DNA from: Myrica gale
Lineage: Eukaryota; Streptophyta; Magnoliopsida; Fagales; Myricaceae
Assembly: GCA_963930655.1 (NCBI GenBank)
Contig: OZ005617.1
Coordinates: 3,412,501 to 3,476,500 of the forward strand
DNA: 64,000 nt
Direction: 5' to 3'
In this document: one piece after another, positions 38,701 through 51,257 of the stretch
Numbering within the stretch: position 1 is the first letter of the stretch
Layout of the letters: every line of letters starts with the position of its first letter
Translations under genes and position numbers: made by a program
The notes under the pieces: model-generated
Databases searched by the model: none
What the model was told of the DNA's origin: nothing
The model's input: the letters and a program-made list of their open reading frames with translations, nothing else

Positions 38701-39040
38701 TTTCCTCCAGCAGTAAACCGGAAGAAATCTCTTTTAAGTTGAGTGGCAAATTTTCAATTTTCAATTGTCTTTTGACTTTTAATATTTCGCTTTAAAATTT
38801 GGTCATTATTATCAATTGAGTATACTCGTCTCGTTCCTCTGTACGGATAAGAATGTCACCCCCCTCTTATCTTTCGAAGAAACAAGAAAGAAAAGAAAAG
38901 AAAAGAGTCTCTTTTGAAATGTAGAGAGCACGGGGGGAGTTGAGAGACTCTCGCGTAGAGGTTTAGAACTCCCAAACAACATGCATTTAGTAGAAAAGCA
39001 TGATTCATATCCAAAGGGCTCATAATATTTGTTTTCTCCC

Positions 39041-39600
39041 TTTTTTTTTCTAGGCAATCAGCAACATAACATTAAAAAAGAAAAGCAGTACAAACAGAAG
39101 GGGAAGGAGACCCTACAAACACTCCAAACAACCACTAGAAACGAAACAAAAGAAAAGATGGCCAAAACAAGTTGGACAAAACACGTTGGCCAAGGAAGGG
39201 CCACCACAACATGCGGTTAACACCACTCCAAGAAACAAAGTTATGGGAGTTATCCACAGTGGGCTGCAACTGATGGTCAAAGCCGCTACAGGGAAGGAGA
39301 GGTGGCAAATTTGGAGGTGGTGTAGCGAGGCACCACTGCAGCTTTCGGCGACTGAAAATGAGGTTCCCGAAAAAAGCGGGCAAAAACCCCAGACGACGCT
39401 AGATACAGGCAAGCAAGGGACAACAATGCACCACCAACGACAGCACATGAAGAGTAGGCGCCTGGAGGAGAGCTAGATGAGAGGTTTGCGATGTGGAGGG
39501 AGCAAGCGTGAACAAAGATCGGCCACCAGGAGGGGTAAATATGAACAGCTCCTAACAAAACAACATACTCACAAAAGCTGAGAGAAAAAGAGGAGAGAAG
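39041..39600 (-). mobile_element. Second LINE-like 3' end with poly(A) tail
   Basis: On the minus strand this ends TGCTGATTGCCTAG followed by nine A residues (T run 39041-39049 on plus), closely like the end at 38358 (TTGCTTAG plus A run). The 0.5 kb before it is GC-richer than its surroundings and open in several frames without recognisable domains, which fits a truncated retroposed sequence. The 5' boundary is undetermined. Confidence 0.35.
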
Positions 39601-40763
39601 GCAGGGGACAGGAGAGGGATCCTAAAGAAGAGAAAAGGGAAAGAGGGGGAGGGGTAATCAGAGTAAACTTTGATTTGCTTATTCTACAAGTAACAACTAC
39701 CTTTACGTGGGGCTTTCCTATTTTAGAATAATAAAAGCAAAAAAAAAAAAAGAGGCATGGTTCTTCTTGTCTAAGGTAAAATTTGAATAGAACCCAAAAT
39801 CCTACTTCCGCACCAAACCCCCCCGCACTTTGCACCCACCTCAACAACAACCATGACGTGGTTGGTCTGATCCAGGCCTGCCCTGTCCCCATTCAGCCAC
39901 GCAGCTGGTCATTAGCCTCTTGTTTACCAAACCTCATGGGCTCCGGCCATTCGGGCATATTTATTAGTTGTGGGAAAGTTTCGTTATCCCTTTTGCTTTG
40001 CATTTTGACCATTTTTTTTCTTCGTTTTTTTAATAAATAAAAGTTTTGTTCGTATGCATATGATCTTCACCAATCAAAAGTGTTTTTCTTGCATGATTTC
40101 CTTTCTTCCTTGAAAAATTGAAGGAGAAATTGGGGGCACTCTAGATGAAAGGATGCCAAAATTCGATTTGCTTAACTCCTCAAACCCAATTCTATAGAAT
40201 ATAGGCAACTCGAGTCTAACACCTTCTTGACAATTGACATGGAACTTGTATCTACCAGTCTGCAATTTGAAAACGTTTTTGTGTGGGTCTAGGCATTTGA
40301 CTAGGAAGATGTGGGGTTTCAGGTAGGAAAAAGAGAACAAGAAGGAAAAGAACAACAGATTAATATAATTTAGACACACATCTAGAAGAATTAGGTACCA
40401 TCCTTTGAGAAATCCCAAACCGTGTGGGCTCTTTGAAAGTTGAACACCCACGGCATTATTTGAAGAAAAATTGCAGGCTTTTGGGTCTACCTCTCGTCAG
40501 ATTCAGGGATCAGGGTGATGTGTCTTGGATATGAAATTTTAATTTATTTTTTTGCTCACTACTTGAAATTAAACTATATAAATAATTTTACAGATGATTA
40601 ATTATAATTAACCTTATATGATTGACAATGCTATTCACTCGATTGGTAAAATCGTTAAAAACGGTCTTGCTGTAAATCGGTAATTTCAATGATTTTCAGG
40701 AACCAAAATATAGTGATGTGATGGCTTTAATTAGCCAAATTTGTTATCATCCTAGGATGCCTG
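39601..40763. other. Intergenic, no supportable gene
   Basis: Open frames at 39569-39892 (minus), 39783-40040 (plus) and 40074-40451 (minus, 125 codons) have no recognisable domain or splice context. Confidence 0.35.
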
Positions 40764-40943
40764 GGTATGTTTAAGTGTAAAAATTTTAGGTACTGAGGTC
40801 TGAGAAATATTATAAAGTAAAGATATGGTATGAAGTTGATGAAAAAGTGAAGAGAGATGAGATTAATAATAAAAAATTATGTAATTAATTTTTTATTATT
40901 AAACCTAAATTTTTGAGCCCAAATTATTGGGGCTCAAACATAC
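40764..40943. mobile_element. MITE-like element
   Basis: About 180 bp, AT-rich. The left end GGTATGTTTAAGTG is matched by the right end, reverse-complemented GTATGTTTGAGCCC. Near the middle is a perfect palindrome-like stretch (TAATAATAAAAAATTA.. with TTTTTTATTATTA). There is no coding capacity and no clear target duplication. Confidence 0.45.
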
Positions 40944-41788
40944 TTGTCTCATTCATGGCATGTCCCAGCAAGTCAAGTTGGAACGTTTACGCGCTGCTAG
41001 TATTGATAACATTGGATCCGACCTTCTGTAATTTTTTGTTTGGTTTGCGGGATATAATTTGAAGATAAATAGACATCATATATGTATTCGAATATCATAA
41101 ATTCTATAATATAGTCCATCTAAATATCAATTTATTTCTGAATTGCACTTGAGAAAAAATTGCATAAGATAATCCAATAATATATATATAAAGTAAAGCC
41201 GGTAAATATCAATACTCACAAGGAAATAAAGAAATTTTAATATATTTTAATAAATCATAATTAAATTTGAATTGGGTTAACAGTCTTATTGCTCTTCATT
41301 TGCTCTGCCATGACCATTATCCATAACTCCTCTCTCCAATTTTTGTCCACCATCTGCCATGTCACTCTCAATCTCCTACTGCATTGAGAAGTTAACCAAT
41401 GCCAAGCCAAAATGCACTCTACCTCCAGTGTTGTCACATCTGTTCTTGAACCATACCAAAATTACACCAAATCCCAGAATTCATAGAACTCTTCAAACAA
41501 AATTATAATTGGTATAATCTATTATCTATATGCAGGAAAAGAAAAAAGAAGAAGAAAATGGATTTAGAATATATCATATTTTTTCAAGATTCATTTTATA
41601 TCAGAGAAAAAAACTGTACACAATCATCTGATATCTTTTCCTCTGTTTTGAACCAAAAAGAAAAAAGAGACGGATCATTGCTTCCCCGTATAAACACACA
41701 TGAACCATCTCCAAAAACCCAAAACACAATTTCCTTTTTCTTCATTGGGGGTCTTTTTTCGTTCTGGTCTGAGTTAACTTTAAGAGTT

Positions 41789-42280
41789 CTACCAACCAGT
41801 AACTTGTGAATATTCGCCGTAGAAGTCAGGAAAAGAAGCCCGGAGCCTCTCGTCGGTAGCTCCTAGCAAATCAGCAGGTATAAAGGGTGTCCGACACAGC
41901 GGACACGTCTTCTGCTCGTATCCCATCCAACGGTCCAGGCAGCCCATGTGGAAGATGTGGCGGCAGTTCATGAGCCGTCGGATATCGTCGTCGGGGTCGA
42001 ACTCGAAGAGGCAGACGGCGCAGGACTCGGGCGGATCCACCAGCTCCGAGAACCTCACCACCGGCGGCAGGCTGTCCCGTGCCAGAACAGCAGACATGGA
42101 GTTGAATTCCAGGACTCGAGAAGCCGTTGCGACCCACGCAATGTCGGGCTCGAAAAAATCTGACCGTCCGATGCAGCGAAACAGGGCGGAGAGGAGCTTT
42201 CTGAGAAAACCCAGAGCCGAAAGCATGTGGACGAAGAGCTTCGGGAGAAGAAACTCCGTGTAGCCCACAGGAAAACCCAT
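41789..42280 (-). CDS. RING-H2 E3 ubiquitin ligase, BRH1-like
   Basis: A single-exon gene of 163 aa. The N-terminus MGFPVGYTEFLLPKLFVHML is nearly that of Arabidopsis BRH1 (brassinosteroid-responsive RING-H2) as I recall it, and is hydrophobic enough to act as a membrane anchor. The RING-H2 finger has C87, C90, C106, H108, H111, C114, C126 and C129, all eight zinc ligands intact, with the conserved CRHIFHMGCLDRW and KTCPLCRTPF segments. Such proteins pass ubiquitin from an E2 to substrates. The start at 42280 fits the family N-terminus. The CDS is GC-rich compared with its flanks. The leader carries a GA microsatellite at about 42286-42302. The 3' UTR runs left towards about 41500. Confidence 0.92.
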   Translation of the reverse strand: MGFPVGYTEFLLPKLFVHMLSALGFLRKLLSALFRCIGRSDFFEPDIAWVATASRVLEFNSMSAVLARDSLPPVVRFSELVDPPESCAVCLFEFDPDDDIRRLMNCRHIFHMGCLDRWMGYEQKTCPLCRTPFIPADLLGATDERLRASFPDFYGEYSQVTGW

Positions 42281-42480
42281 GGCAAAGAGAGAGAGAGAGA
42301 GAGTGAAAGTCGCGAGCTTTGTGAATAGTAGTGAGTGCCTCTTGTTACTTTTCTGCTCTTTGCAGCGGAGAGAGAGGGAGAGAGATGTAGCGAAGGAGAG
42401 AGATGTAGCGAGGCTGCGTTATAAGAAGGAGAGGATGATGTGTAATGTCAAGAATGGGTCTGAGTTTTGTGAGGAATGAC
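42281..42480 (-). promoter_or_regulatory. Leader of the RING-H2 gene with GA/CT repeat
   Basis: Directly upstream of the start codon is a GA run (CT on the coding strand, about 42286-42302), then more GA-rich sequence to about 42430. CT-rich leaders like this are common in plant genes. The promoter proper must lie further right and shows no clear core motif. Confidence 0.4.
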
Positions 42481-42931
42481 ATGTGAGGAGACATATGATT
42501 GTGGAGAGTGACAGGGTATAGATTATGGGTGGGGTTTATGTACGCTGCTGTTCACTGCTGTCTTATTCATAGTCTTTTTACAGATGTGAATCCCACTGTT
42601 AACGTTTTAACTGTGACTCACTGACTCTCTCTGGAGGAACCTTTACAGCATAGGCGGAGGGTGAGTTCCATGTGTAAATGTGTACTGTAAGATTAGTTAA
42701 TCCCTTCTGACTCTGGCTTGTAAGAACAGCTGTACAGGTAAGGACAGTTAATTGGTTTTTGTTTTGGTAAGCAAGGGTCATCAAGTGGTTAGACAAACTA
42801 AATTGATTACTTTCTTTGGGTAACAGGAATAATCGGGATAATATAATCTTGACCAAATGAATTAATTATCTTCCACTTATATATAAGTCAAATGTGACAA
42901 AGATATAATTTGTTCATTTTGGCAGAGAAAG

Positions 42932-43077
42932 TCTAAAAATAGTAAACTTCCGAGTTATTAATTTATTATTTATTATGTCAAATAATCATACAGAACAAGT
43001 AACAATCTAAAAATAGTATACTTCCGATTTATTATTTTATTATTTATGATGTCCAATAATCATATAGAACAAGTAAC
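42932..43077. repeat. Two-unit tandem repeat, 74-bp period
   Basis: TCTAAAAATAGTAAACTTCC and the next 50 or so bases at 42932-43005 recur with few differences at 43006-43077 (TCTAAAAATAGTATACTTCC, ending GAACAAGTAAC in both). It is a local AT-rich duplication without coding content. Confidence 0.8.
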
Positions 43078-43157
43078 CCTTGCAAAACCGCTAGGCAAAA
43101 AATACAATTAGCGGTCCATAGGAAATGCTTACGTGCCCAAATTCTATAGACTACTAA

Positions 43158-43319
43158 GGCTGTGTTTGTGTTGTAAAATTTTTGGTATTGAGTTTAGTGA
43201 AAAAGTGAAGAGAGAGGTAATATTTTATATTTTTTGATGGAAGAGAGAGAGATTATATTGGAGTATTTTATTAGGAGAGAGATAAAATTTTGGGTAAAAT
43301 TTTGGTTGCAAACGCAGCC
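43158..43319. mobile_element. Tourist-like MITE with TAA target duplication
   Basis: A 162-bp element with left end GGCTGTGTTTGTGTTG and right end, reverse-complemented, GGCTGCGTTTGCAACC. TAA flanks it on both sides (43155-43157 and 43320-43322). The 3-bp TWA-type duplication and size fit PIF/Harbinger-derived (Tourist) MITEs. Confidence 0.75.
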
Positions 43320-43329
43320 TAAGTACTAA

Positions 43330-43515
43330 GGTGGTGTTTAGATACCAAATATTTGGCATGATAAAATTATTAAAAAAAATTATCTCACATCAAATCTTTT
43401 TTTAATCACAATGAATATTAAAAAATCACTCAAATTATCACTTTATTAACTTTTTCATCAATTTTTATAAATTAAAATTTTTAAACTCCCAAAATTTTGA
43501 CATCCAAACATCACC
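43330..43515. mobile_element. Second Tourist-like MITE, adjacent
   Basis: A 186-bp AT-rich element with ends GGTGGTGTTTAGATACC and, reverse-complemented, GGTGATGTTTGGATGTC. It is flanked by TAA on the left and TTA on the right. It starts only ten bases after the previous MITE ends, and is of a different sequence family. Confidence 0.65.
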
Positions 43516-43846
43516 TTATTGTTGAGTTTGTTAATCTTGTAGTTTAGGTGTTAATAGTATTAATTGATTCCACAACTAAAGTTATTGGGGAGTTTTACAA
43601 ATTGATGTAAAATTCGAGGATTAAAAAATAATTTTACCGGATTATTGAATAATTTATGAAAGGCCAACCATTAATTAAATGCACCGAAAGATTATGGCCC
43701 CCTTGAAATGAAGCAGGAATCGGTTCCTAACCGAACAAGGACAAGGTTATATTAGGTACTAATCATTAAAAAAAAAAGATGGGGCATTAGAATTAGTTAT
43801 TGGGTATTAATCATCTAAATAATGGGTCAGGGAGGGGAAATAATTC

Positions 43847-44094
43847 GGCTATGTTTGTTTCATATCTCAAAAAATTTTCAAAAACTTCTCACTCACTTTT
43901 TCATCAATTCTAATACCTTTTCACCAATCCCAATAATTTTTTCATCGGTTCCAATACCTTTTCAACAATCTCAATAACTTTTTACAAATTCCAACAACTT
44001 TTAACACACTTTTCACCAATTTCAATAGAATCTACACTACTTACAAAAAACGGAAAAAACAAAAACCGTTTTGAGATCTAAACCAAACATAGCC
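43847..44094. mobile_element. MITE with duplicated right end
   Basis: Terminal inverted repeats: GGCTATGTTTGTTTCATATC on the left; GGCTATGTTTGGTTTAGATC on the right after reverse-complementing. The interior consists of repeated CAATARYTTTTTCA-like units. No clear target duplication. The right-hand part is copied in tandem downstream (see the 90-bp repeat). Confidence 0.7.
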
Positions 44095-44191
44095 GAAGTG
44101 GTTCACCAATTTCAATAGAATCTACACTACTTCCAAAAAACGGAAAAAACAAAAACCGTTTTGAGATCTAAACCAAACATAGCCAAAGTGG
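44012..44191. repeat. 90-bp tandem duplication of the MITE right end
   Basis: The unit 44012-44101 (from TTCACCAATTTCAATAGAAT through the terminal repeat and AAGTGG) recurs at 44102-44191 with only two or three differences. A recent tandem duplication thus copied the MITE end plus a few flanking bases. Confidence 0.88.
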
Positions 44192-47100
44192 GGGCTGATG
44201 GTATCACCACTCATACTTTGGTCCCTTGGGAAGCACACAAAACTTGCTTGACATAAAGAAAAAAACAAAGCAATACCAAAAGTTCATAGACTAATTTGCC
44301 ATGGCCAGTGGGTGATATTTGTATGTCTGTTGGTGTCTTTGGTCAGTGTAATTTATTCAGATCAAATTTGATTATTACTGCGATATTCTTTCACGATAAG
44401 TGAGATTTTTTATATAAAAAAAAATAAATCGGACCGCCTTAGTATTTGCTAATTTTTTTAAAAATTATCATTGAAGTTAAAACAGCCCTAAAAAAACTAT
44501 CTTTTCTTATAAATACTCTTTTATCTTGCCAATTTGCTATGTTAAAACACAGCCGTATCTAGTTAAAACGGCCCTAAAAATATACTTCATCTCTATCAAC
44601 GAACTCTTATTAACTATGTGAGATTTGGTAGGCTGTGGATAGATTAGCAGCTTGCTTAGTTTAGACCAAGTTGAGTTCTTCAGTCTTATGTGTAGGGGAG
44701 GGACCGTTCCCAGCAATCCACCGGAAAAGGCAATTGAAATGAAATGATATACTCAGTCAATTTGCTCATCACGAGTTTGCCAATTTGGTCATCAGAAGTT
44801 TGGGTTTTCACTTTTCTAGGTTCTATTAACCAATCAACTCAGTCAGATAGAATGTCCGTGGAGACAGAGATGTGCAAGAGAGAGAGAGAGAGGATAAAGG
44901 AGATTGGCTGAGGCTGATGAGGCCCGGCCGGCAAACCAGCCAAGCAGGATGGGTTGGGGAGAAGAGAAGAGAAGGCGTGGCAAGATGTGAACACGAAGTG
45001 AGTAGGGGGCGCTGGCAATGTTCACCGTGCAACACCATTGCGCGGCGCGATTACCAAGTTTCTCTGACATGTGTCTGATAAGGCCACGGCAAGATTGTCC
45101 CACCCAATAACAACCCTACAGGCTAAAGTCTTTAGGTCCAGATTCACACAAATATATTATTAAGAGTTGGGGATGGGCACTGGGCTGAGGGCAACCATCC
45201 ACGCACCCACCCCCGACAGCCAGGACCAGACCCCTGACCAATCACCACTATCTCTGTTTCCTTCCTTGTCTCATTGTTTGTCTCTCTATCGACGCAGGCG
45301 AGTCCCAAACCGGATCACACTCATTTTGTCACTAAAAGGGTTTAGTGTGGGTGATACCCTTAATTAACAAACTCCTTTTGTTAGCTAATTTAGCAATTAA
45401 AAGTATTTAGAAATTTAAAAGGGTTTTCGAATAATCTATGACAATTTGTTACCGTTATGTACATCATTACTGATTTGATGTTAAGGATATGAAAAGTAGT
45501 ATAGGATTTTCTTGTTTTGAACCCAAAAATTGAAGGGATCACTCGAGAACAAAATCGGGCCATAATATCAATTTGGTGAATTTTGTGCCCATATATCTTG
45601 ATATGGAACCCTCTTTTTTCATGCATGTCTTTTCTTTTTGATCTGTCGGGTAATGCAATGTTCGTGATGCACATGTTTACCTAGCTCTATAGCTTAATGG
45701 CCTTGAAGGACCAGGTTGTGAAAGCAGCACATGTAAGTGAATTTAGCATAAACAAAGACCCACTTTACTGGGTATTAGAGTTATTAGATGAGGCACGGGG
45801 TTTAGCTTCTGCTACTTCTCTGGCATTTGGCCCTATTAGGTTCAGATTAACAGGTCGGTCGGACAGCTAAATCCAACCATGATCCTCTTTTTAATCAATC
45901 CCAGGTCATGTAATTAATGCTAATATCTTAAGCCAAAACGATTCCCACTTCGCATATTAAAACCCATTAAATTAGTTCTGAGTTCAGCCTTGTTTTGTTT
46001 TCTTACTCTGCCCCCCCCCCCTACTAGACATGTTGCGCCGAAAGACATGATTTATACACGATTAGCTTCCGAGATTAATATCTGGTTATCAGAACTTGCC
46101 TGCCATTAAGTTGAACTGGGGATCACTTATTGTCTACTGATAGAAAAAGATCAAATTTTTATCCAACCTTGCTTGTCAGATACTGTCCTTGCTTCAGGAC
46201 AATGGTCCCGAACCAAAGGGGGATGCCTATAAATGCAGAATTAGCAGCAGCAAGTTGTATTTGAAAAGCTAGCTAGCCAAGAGTCCACTTACTGTGTCTA
46301 TTTTTCCTTACCGTATAATTTAGACAAAAAATTGCAAAAAAATCCTCATGGTGTCTCAACTCACACTTACTTTCTAGTGTTAATTCATTTTGGGTTTAAT
46401 TATTTCATTGGTACGGCCATCTACATACTCGTACAAAATAGGTATATTTTATCCTATTGGTCCAATTGCTAGCAATGGCTGTCGATCTCTCTAGATTTTG
46501 CTTCTGAAAAGTTTGCCATTGCTATCAGTACTACCCTCTTTCTCTCTACACACATGCGTGCCAGTAACAATTGATAAAGCAAGGCATGCAGCGGCGTGTT
46601 ATAACTTGGCAAAAGGGGCATTACACAGGCGAGGTCACGAGCTAGCATGCTGTTTTTCGCCAACTTGCTTATTTTAACAATTAGCATTACAGATACGTCT
46701 GGAACACAAAGTAGAGGAAAAAGGGATCTGTGACATCCATTGACTGAAAAAATGGTTATTCCGATCCAATGACAAATGGGGTTTCCTACCCGTAGAATTG
46801 CTTTTGCTTTTGAACAGCTCACCTAGAAGAACCTTTTACAGGCACCCACGTACGTTTCATTTATGGGAACAAAAACTCTCAGAAATTACTTGTACGTAAT
46901 TTATGAGGAGAGGCCGGTACCTACAAATAATCAAAAAGGACTAAATGGCAACTACATTAGTAGTCAGTACTCCCTCATCCACCAGTTTCTCCGTACAACA
47001 ATGTGGGTTTGCCCCCCCTCCCCGATCTTTGACTCCTGAGTTGGATTCTCTCTCAAGTGCCATTATTTTAACTCTAGCCTTCATTATTGTGATGATATCT

Positions 47101-50100
47101 GGTGCATTATTATCGCTTTCGGTAGGTTCACTTAAGCTTGTGGACCCATGCTCTTGCCGTCCAGTACCATTTAGGATACATCACCCTCGATATACACGGT
47201 TCTTTTTTCTTGTTTGTTTTCCGGGAAAACAGACAACTGAAAAGGATACAACCGACCAAAAGAGAGAAATAGGTAACCAATCAAGAAGCTCATTCTACTC
47301 TGTTAGTCACTGCAAAGGTGATACCCAGGGGGGTCATTTATCCCATCCAAAAGGCCTTCACCCTTCATGAAAGGGGGATTGCTTCTAATATAATGGACAC
47401 AAATCATGTACCAAATACTCTTTATGGACTGCAGTTAAAGGTCCCTCTCCTAGTGCAAATTCTAACGGCGCTCAAACTCGCAACCGTGACTATATCGAGC
47501 TTATCGCCTCATATCTAGCTCTATTCTAGACTGCAACCTCAGACCATCATGAGCACCTATCTTGGTTTTATCTTTTCAAATTTAAAGAGGAAAAAAGGAG
47601 AAACACCAAAAGGTTAATTGTCTGAGAGGCCAACTTCTACCGTAGCTAAGTCCTATCGTTATTGAACAAGGTGTGTGTCGAAATTTCACTAGATGAGGAG
47701 CTGACTTCAATACTTACAATTACGAAATCAACATTAATGCTCTTCATATGATCCTGAGAATATACCAAAACTATTCTAATGATGACGTTAGATTGTTTTT
47801 CTTGATTGTTCAAGAATAATGCTTCAGTTGCGAACATGGAGTAAAATAAACAGCATACTGATTCATAGAGAGAGAGAGAGAGAGGGCATATTTTAACCGA
47901 CATAATAGTTTTGTTTGATTGAACTAGAATATATTGGTCATAAAAGCTTGTTGCTTATCTTTTGGGCTTAGTATAGAGTCTAAAAAGTAGATTTCTCGGA
48001 CATTGCAGTTTGATGTGAAGGGGACCCTGCTTAACTAAAGCCAAGTGAATGGGAGATTTCCAGACTCCACGTTGTGAAGGCTGATGGAAAGATAACGATA
48101 TTATCAGAAACATAAGTCAGAATGGTGGGTCATCTTGGCATGTGGGGATGTCTGGTGTTCTTCTACCTAACCAAAAGTGCTTATAACTGTAGTCTAGCTC
48201 TTGATGAGAATTAAGTCACACTTCTCCATCATCGACTCCTACTCTCTCTATTTAGCAAAAAAAAGACTCCCCTCTCTCTCCCTCTCACACACAAAACAGA
48301 GTATGATTATATATGACTGGTCACTGGTGAGTCACAGGGATATCATTTATGGAGTGCTTTTGATGGCATAGATGGGATCCTTTTGACCAAAAAAGTTCCA
48401 TTTAGAACTATGAATGGTCATAGTAGCTGGGTGTTTTTGTTTCGGCATTGCCAACTACCGTCGCTCTTACCCATCTGGCCATCCGGTCTTTTTAGGCCAC
48501 ATGTTGATGGGCCATGTTTGGATCTTTGGCCCAATTACAGACCCCTCTACTAACCGAAGATGCAAAGGATGATAACGAGTGACTTGAGCTATCTAGTCTG
48601 ACCCAATCATGGTAGCCCAGACCGTGGCATCGGCAGAATTTCCTTGAACGGGTTACGAGTACCAAATGTACTGTGCCTAAGCATAAGCCACTCCATAGGC
48701 CCGGAAGATTTAACTACAAAACCCGTTGCCTTTTATAACGAGCACCTGGTCTAAAGTGACGATCGATCTACTCAACGAACAAAGTCCTTTTACTGTCGAA
48801 GAAAAGGTCTAAGATCTTTGAATAGGAAAAAGAGTTAATCTGCAGGTTATCTCAGAGAATGGAAGGTTTTAAGGGAAGGAGAACTGTTAATTTCGGTGTG
48901 CAGCTCATAGGCACAATGGGTTTCAAGTGGACAAATTCAATAAGTTTTTTGTGTTTATAATCTTTATAAGGGCTGCATAGTGCATATGTCCAAAGGGCTA
49001 TGCGGCATCATTGGCGTCTGGTGGTGGCAAGTGAGTTGTAAAGTTGAGGTAAAAGGTGCAAAAAGGATAATATACGCTTCTCAACTTACAAGGCAAGACA
49101 AAATCCTACTACTCACTAGTCCTTTTTTGTTCTTTTCTAAATCCTACTAGTCACTAGTCACTAGCATAATAATGTTTCGACCATGAGTCAACGATGCCCA
49201 AGCCTGACCCATTTTACCCCTTTTTTTTCCTCCTGTCTAGGCTTCCCATGTTTGATATATTCCAAGACTGCCCAGGGACTGATTTTCATTCAGAGGATGT
49301 TATCAACGAGTTCTAAAGAGAAAATCGGCAGCTGCAGCTTCAAAATACAGGTAGCTTTCAACCTTTTAATAGTACTCGTATGAGGTCTTCAGGGCAAAAC
49401 TTCTTGCATGGTCAGGGAGAACATAATTTCCTGAAGAAGGCCTGGATCCATCAATATAGTAGGCCACCGCTTTTGTTTATTGGGGTATAAGATTGAAGGG
49501 CACTAATAAAATATGTAGCTATGTGCCAAGAAATATATAATCATATAGCATTGTTTTTTAGCATATGTAAATATATAGCATAGAATAAGATAAACCATGT
49601 GGCTGATAGGATCCCCCATTGACAAGCAACATGTGGACCGTCTCATGTACTAAAATCCTTTAGAGATTCGGGTTTTCAACTTTTACCCCGGAAGAAAAGA
49701 ATTAAGAGAGAGAGAGAGAGCGCATAAGATACCCAAAAACGCCAATGTGAGAGAAGGAAGACATGACAGACTGTAGTGAAAAAAGTCTATTTAATCCAAA
49801 ACCCACTTCGTCCTCTTCCTTTAGTGCTCAAAGTTTAACAAACTGATGTGCCAAGTGATTTGAGTGTACACTTAAAAAAAGTGATTTCAGTGTACTCCTT
49901 AACTTTCACTCTAACCAAGGGGCACTCTTTGCCTGTAGCAGGGGTTAATGGACCTGAACACAACAGGGGAGTCAACGAAGCAAAGGCAACAACGGTGAGA
50001 GATCCTGTCCTCCACCTCCAACTTACCAATCATATAGAATTGTGAGAGATCCTGATCCTGATCCTGTCCTCCACCCACTAATTTTCCATCAAACTTGCCT

Positions 50101-50870
50101 GCAAGAATTGGGAGCTTACATCCGGCAATGAAAATAGGCATATGGTGTGACATTAGGGTTCACCAACTTTGCACTTTTATGCAGAACCCATGTGAGGAGA
50201 ATGGAATGTTGCGTATGGACTGGTTCACCCACGTCTTTTTAACGAGTGATATCATAGGTAATGTTATTCATAAAAAATAAAAAGATATCATAGGTAATGT
50301 CGAGTGTTGTCTCTCACAGGCTTGCTAAGGAATAATTAGAGTTTATAGCAGACAATCAAACAAGTCCAATCACTGCACTGCACTGCACTGCACTGCACTG
50401 CACTGTCCAGCGGTTCCTATGACTGTGTCAAAGACGTGAACAAAAGCATGTCTTAATCGAAAATAGACCTGAATGATGGGAAGGAAATCAACCAGGAGTG
50501 CCTCATAAGCAAAGGCCTAAGAATTAAGATAAGTATCCAAAAAAAAATGAATACAGACAACTTGCACAGCATAATCCAAGTTCCCACCGATCGAAAGCAA
50601 CCGGCATAAAAAGACATTATTATAACGAACCGGCTTAAAAGACATCACAAAAGACGTTATCATATGGCTCAGTCTAAGTGAGAGAAGCAAGATATAAATA
50701 CAAAATTCGTACCAAATTATCTAAACTTTTAAAACCCATAAAAAATTTAGTGATTTTTCCGATCGTTTTGTGAAGAATTTTTAAATTTCTATACTAATTT
50801 GATAAATTTTAAAATTAGAGAATTTATTTAATTTTTACCCTAACAAATAATTTTGTATTTATCCCGCACA
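44192..50870. other. Intergenic, no supportable gene
   Basis: About 6.7 kb of mostly AT-rich sequence. It contains GA microsatellites (about 44878, 47871 and 49706), a C run at 46012-46020 and a pentanucleotide array at 50371-50405. The longest open frame (46945-47370, plus, 141 codons) has one hydrophobic stretch (AIILTLAFIIVMISGALLSL), but I recognise no family and see no exon partners, so it is not called as a gene. Confidence 0.4.
50371..50405. repeat. (CACTG)7 pentanucleotide microsatellite
   Basis: Seven perfect copies of CACTG in a row, without coding context. An array this uniform is probably length-polymorphic. Confidence 0.95.
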
Positions 50871-51257
50871 TTAATCAGTGAACTTGTGGGTTCTCTCCCA
50901 GTGGGTCACTTTGCGCTGTGAGTCTCTGTTTTCTCCTTCTGTCGCCCATTTCTGTAAGACAAATGCAGAGCCTCACCAAGCCAAATCGCCAAAAAAAACA
51001 AAAGCCAACAGGACAGTAGGGACATTCGACGCCCACACCTCATCTGAGTCTCTGACAAAGAAGGGATATTTAGGACTAATCAATCTCCCACCCTCTTTCC
51101 CTCGCATTGAATGAGTCTATTTGCTGTTCTCGTGTCTTTTACTCGAACACTGTCTCGATTCCATCGCCATTTTTAATTCTATCCCTCTGTGCCGGTCTCT
51201 GATGCCGATGCCATCAACTACAAGACAATAAACTCGCACTAAAAACGCCTACATTTC
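50871..51257 (+). promoter_or_regulatory. Promoter and leader of the BTB gene
   Basis: This directly precedes the BTB start codon. The last 140 bp are pyrimidine-rich and leader-like. No strong core motif stands out. Confidence 0.35.

Noticed and set aside
40074-40451. 125-codon minus-strand open frame
   Set aside because: No family resemblance. The hydrophobic Phe/Leu-rich stretch comes from A/T homopolymer-like DNA.
46945-47370. 141-codon open frame with a hydrophobic stretch
   Set aside because: No recognisable family, no splice partners, and low-complexity Ser/Thr and His-rich parts. It is a plausible chance frame in a long intergenic region.
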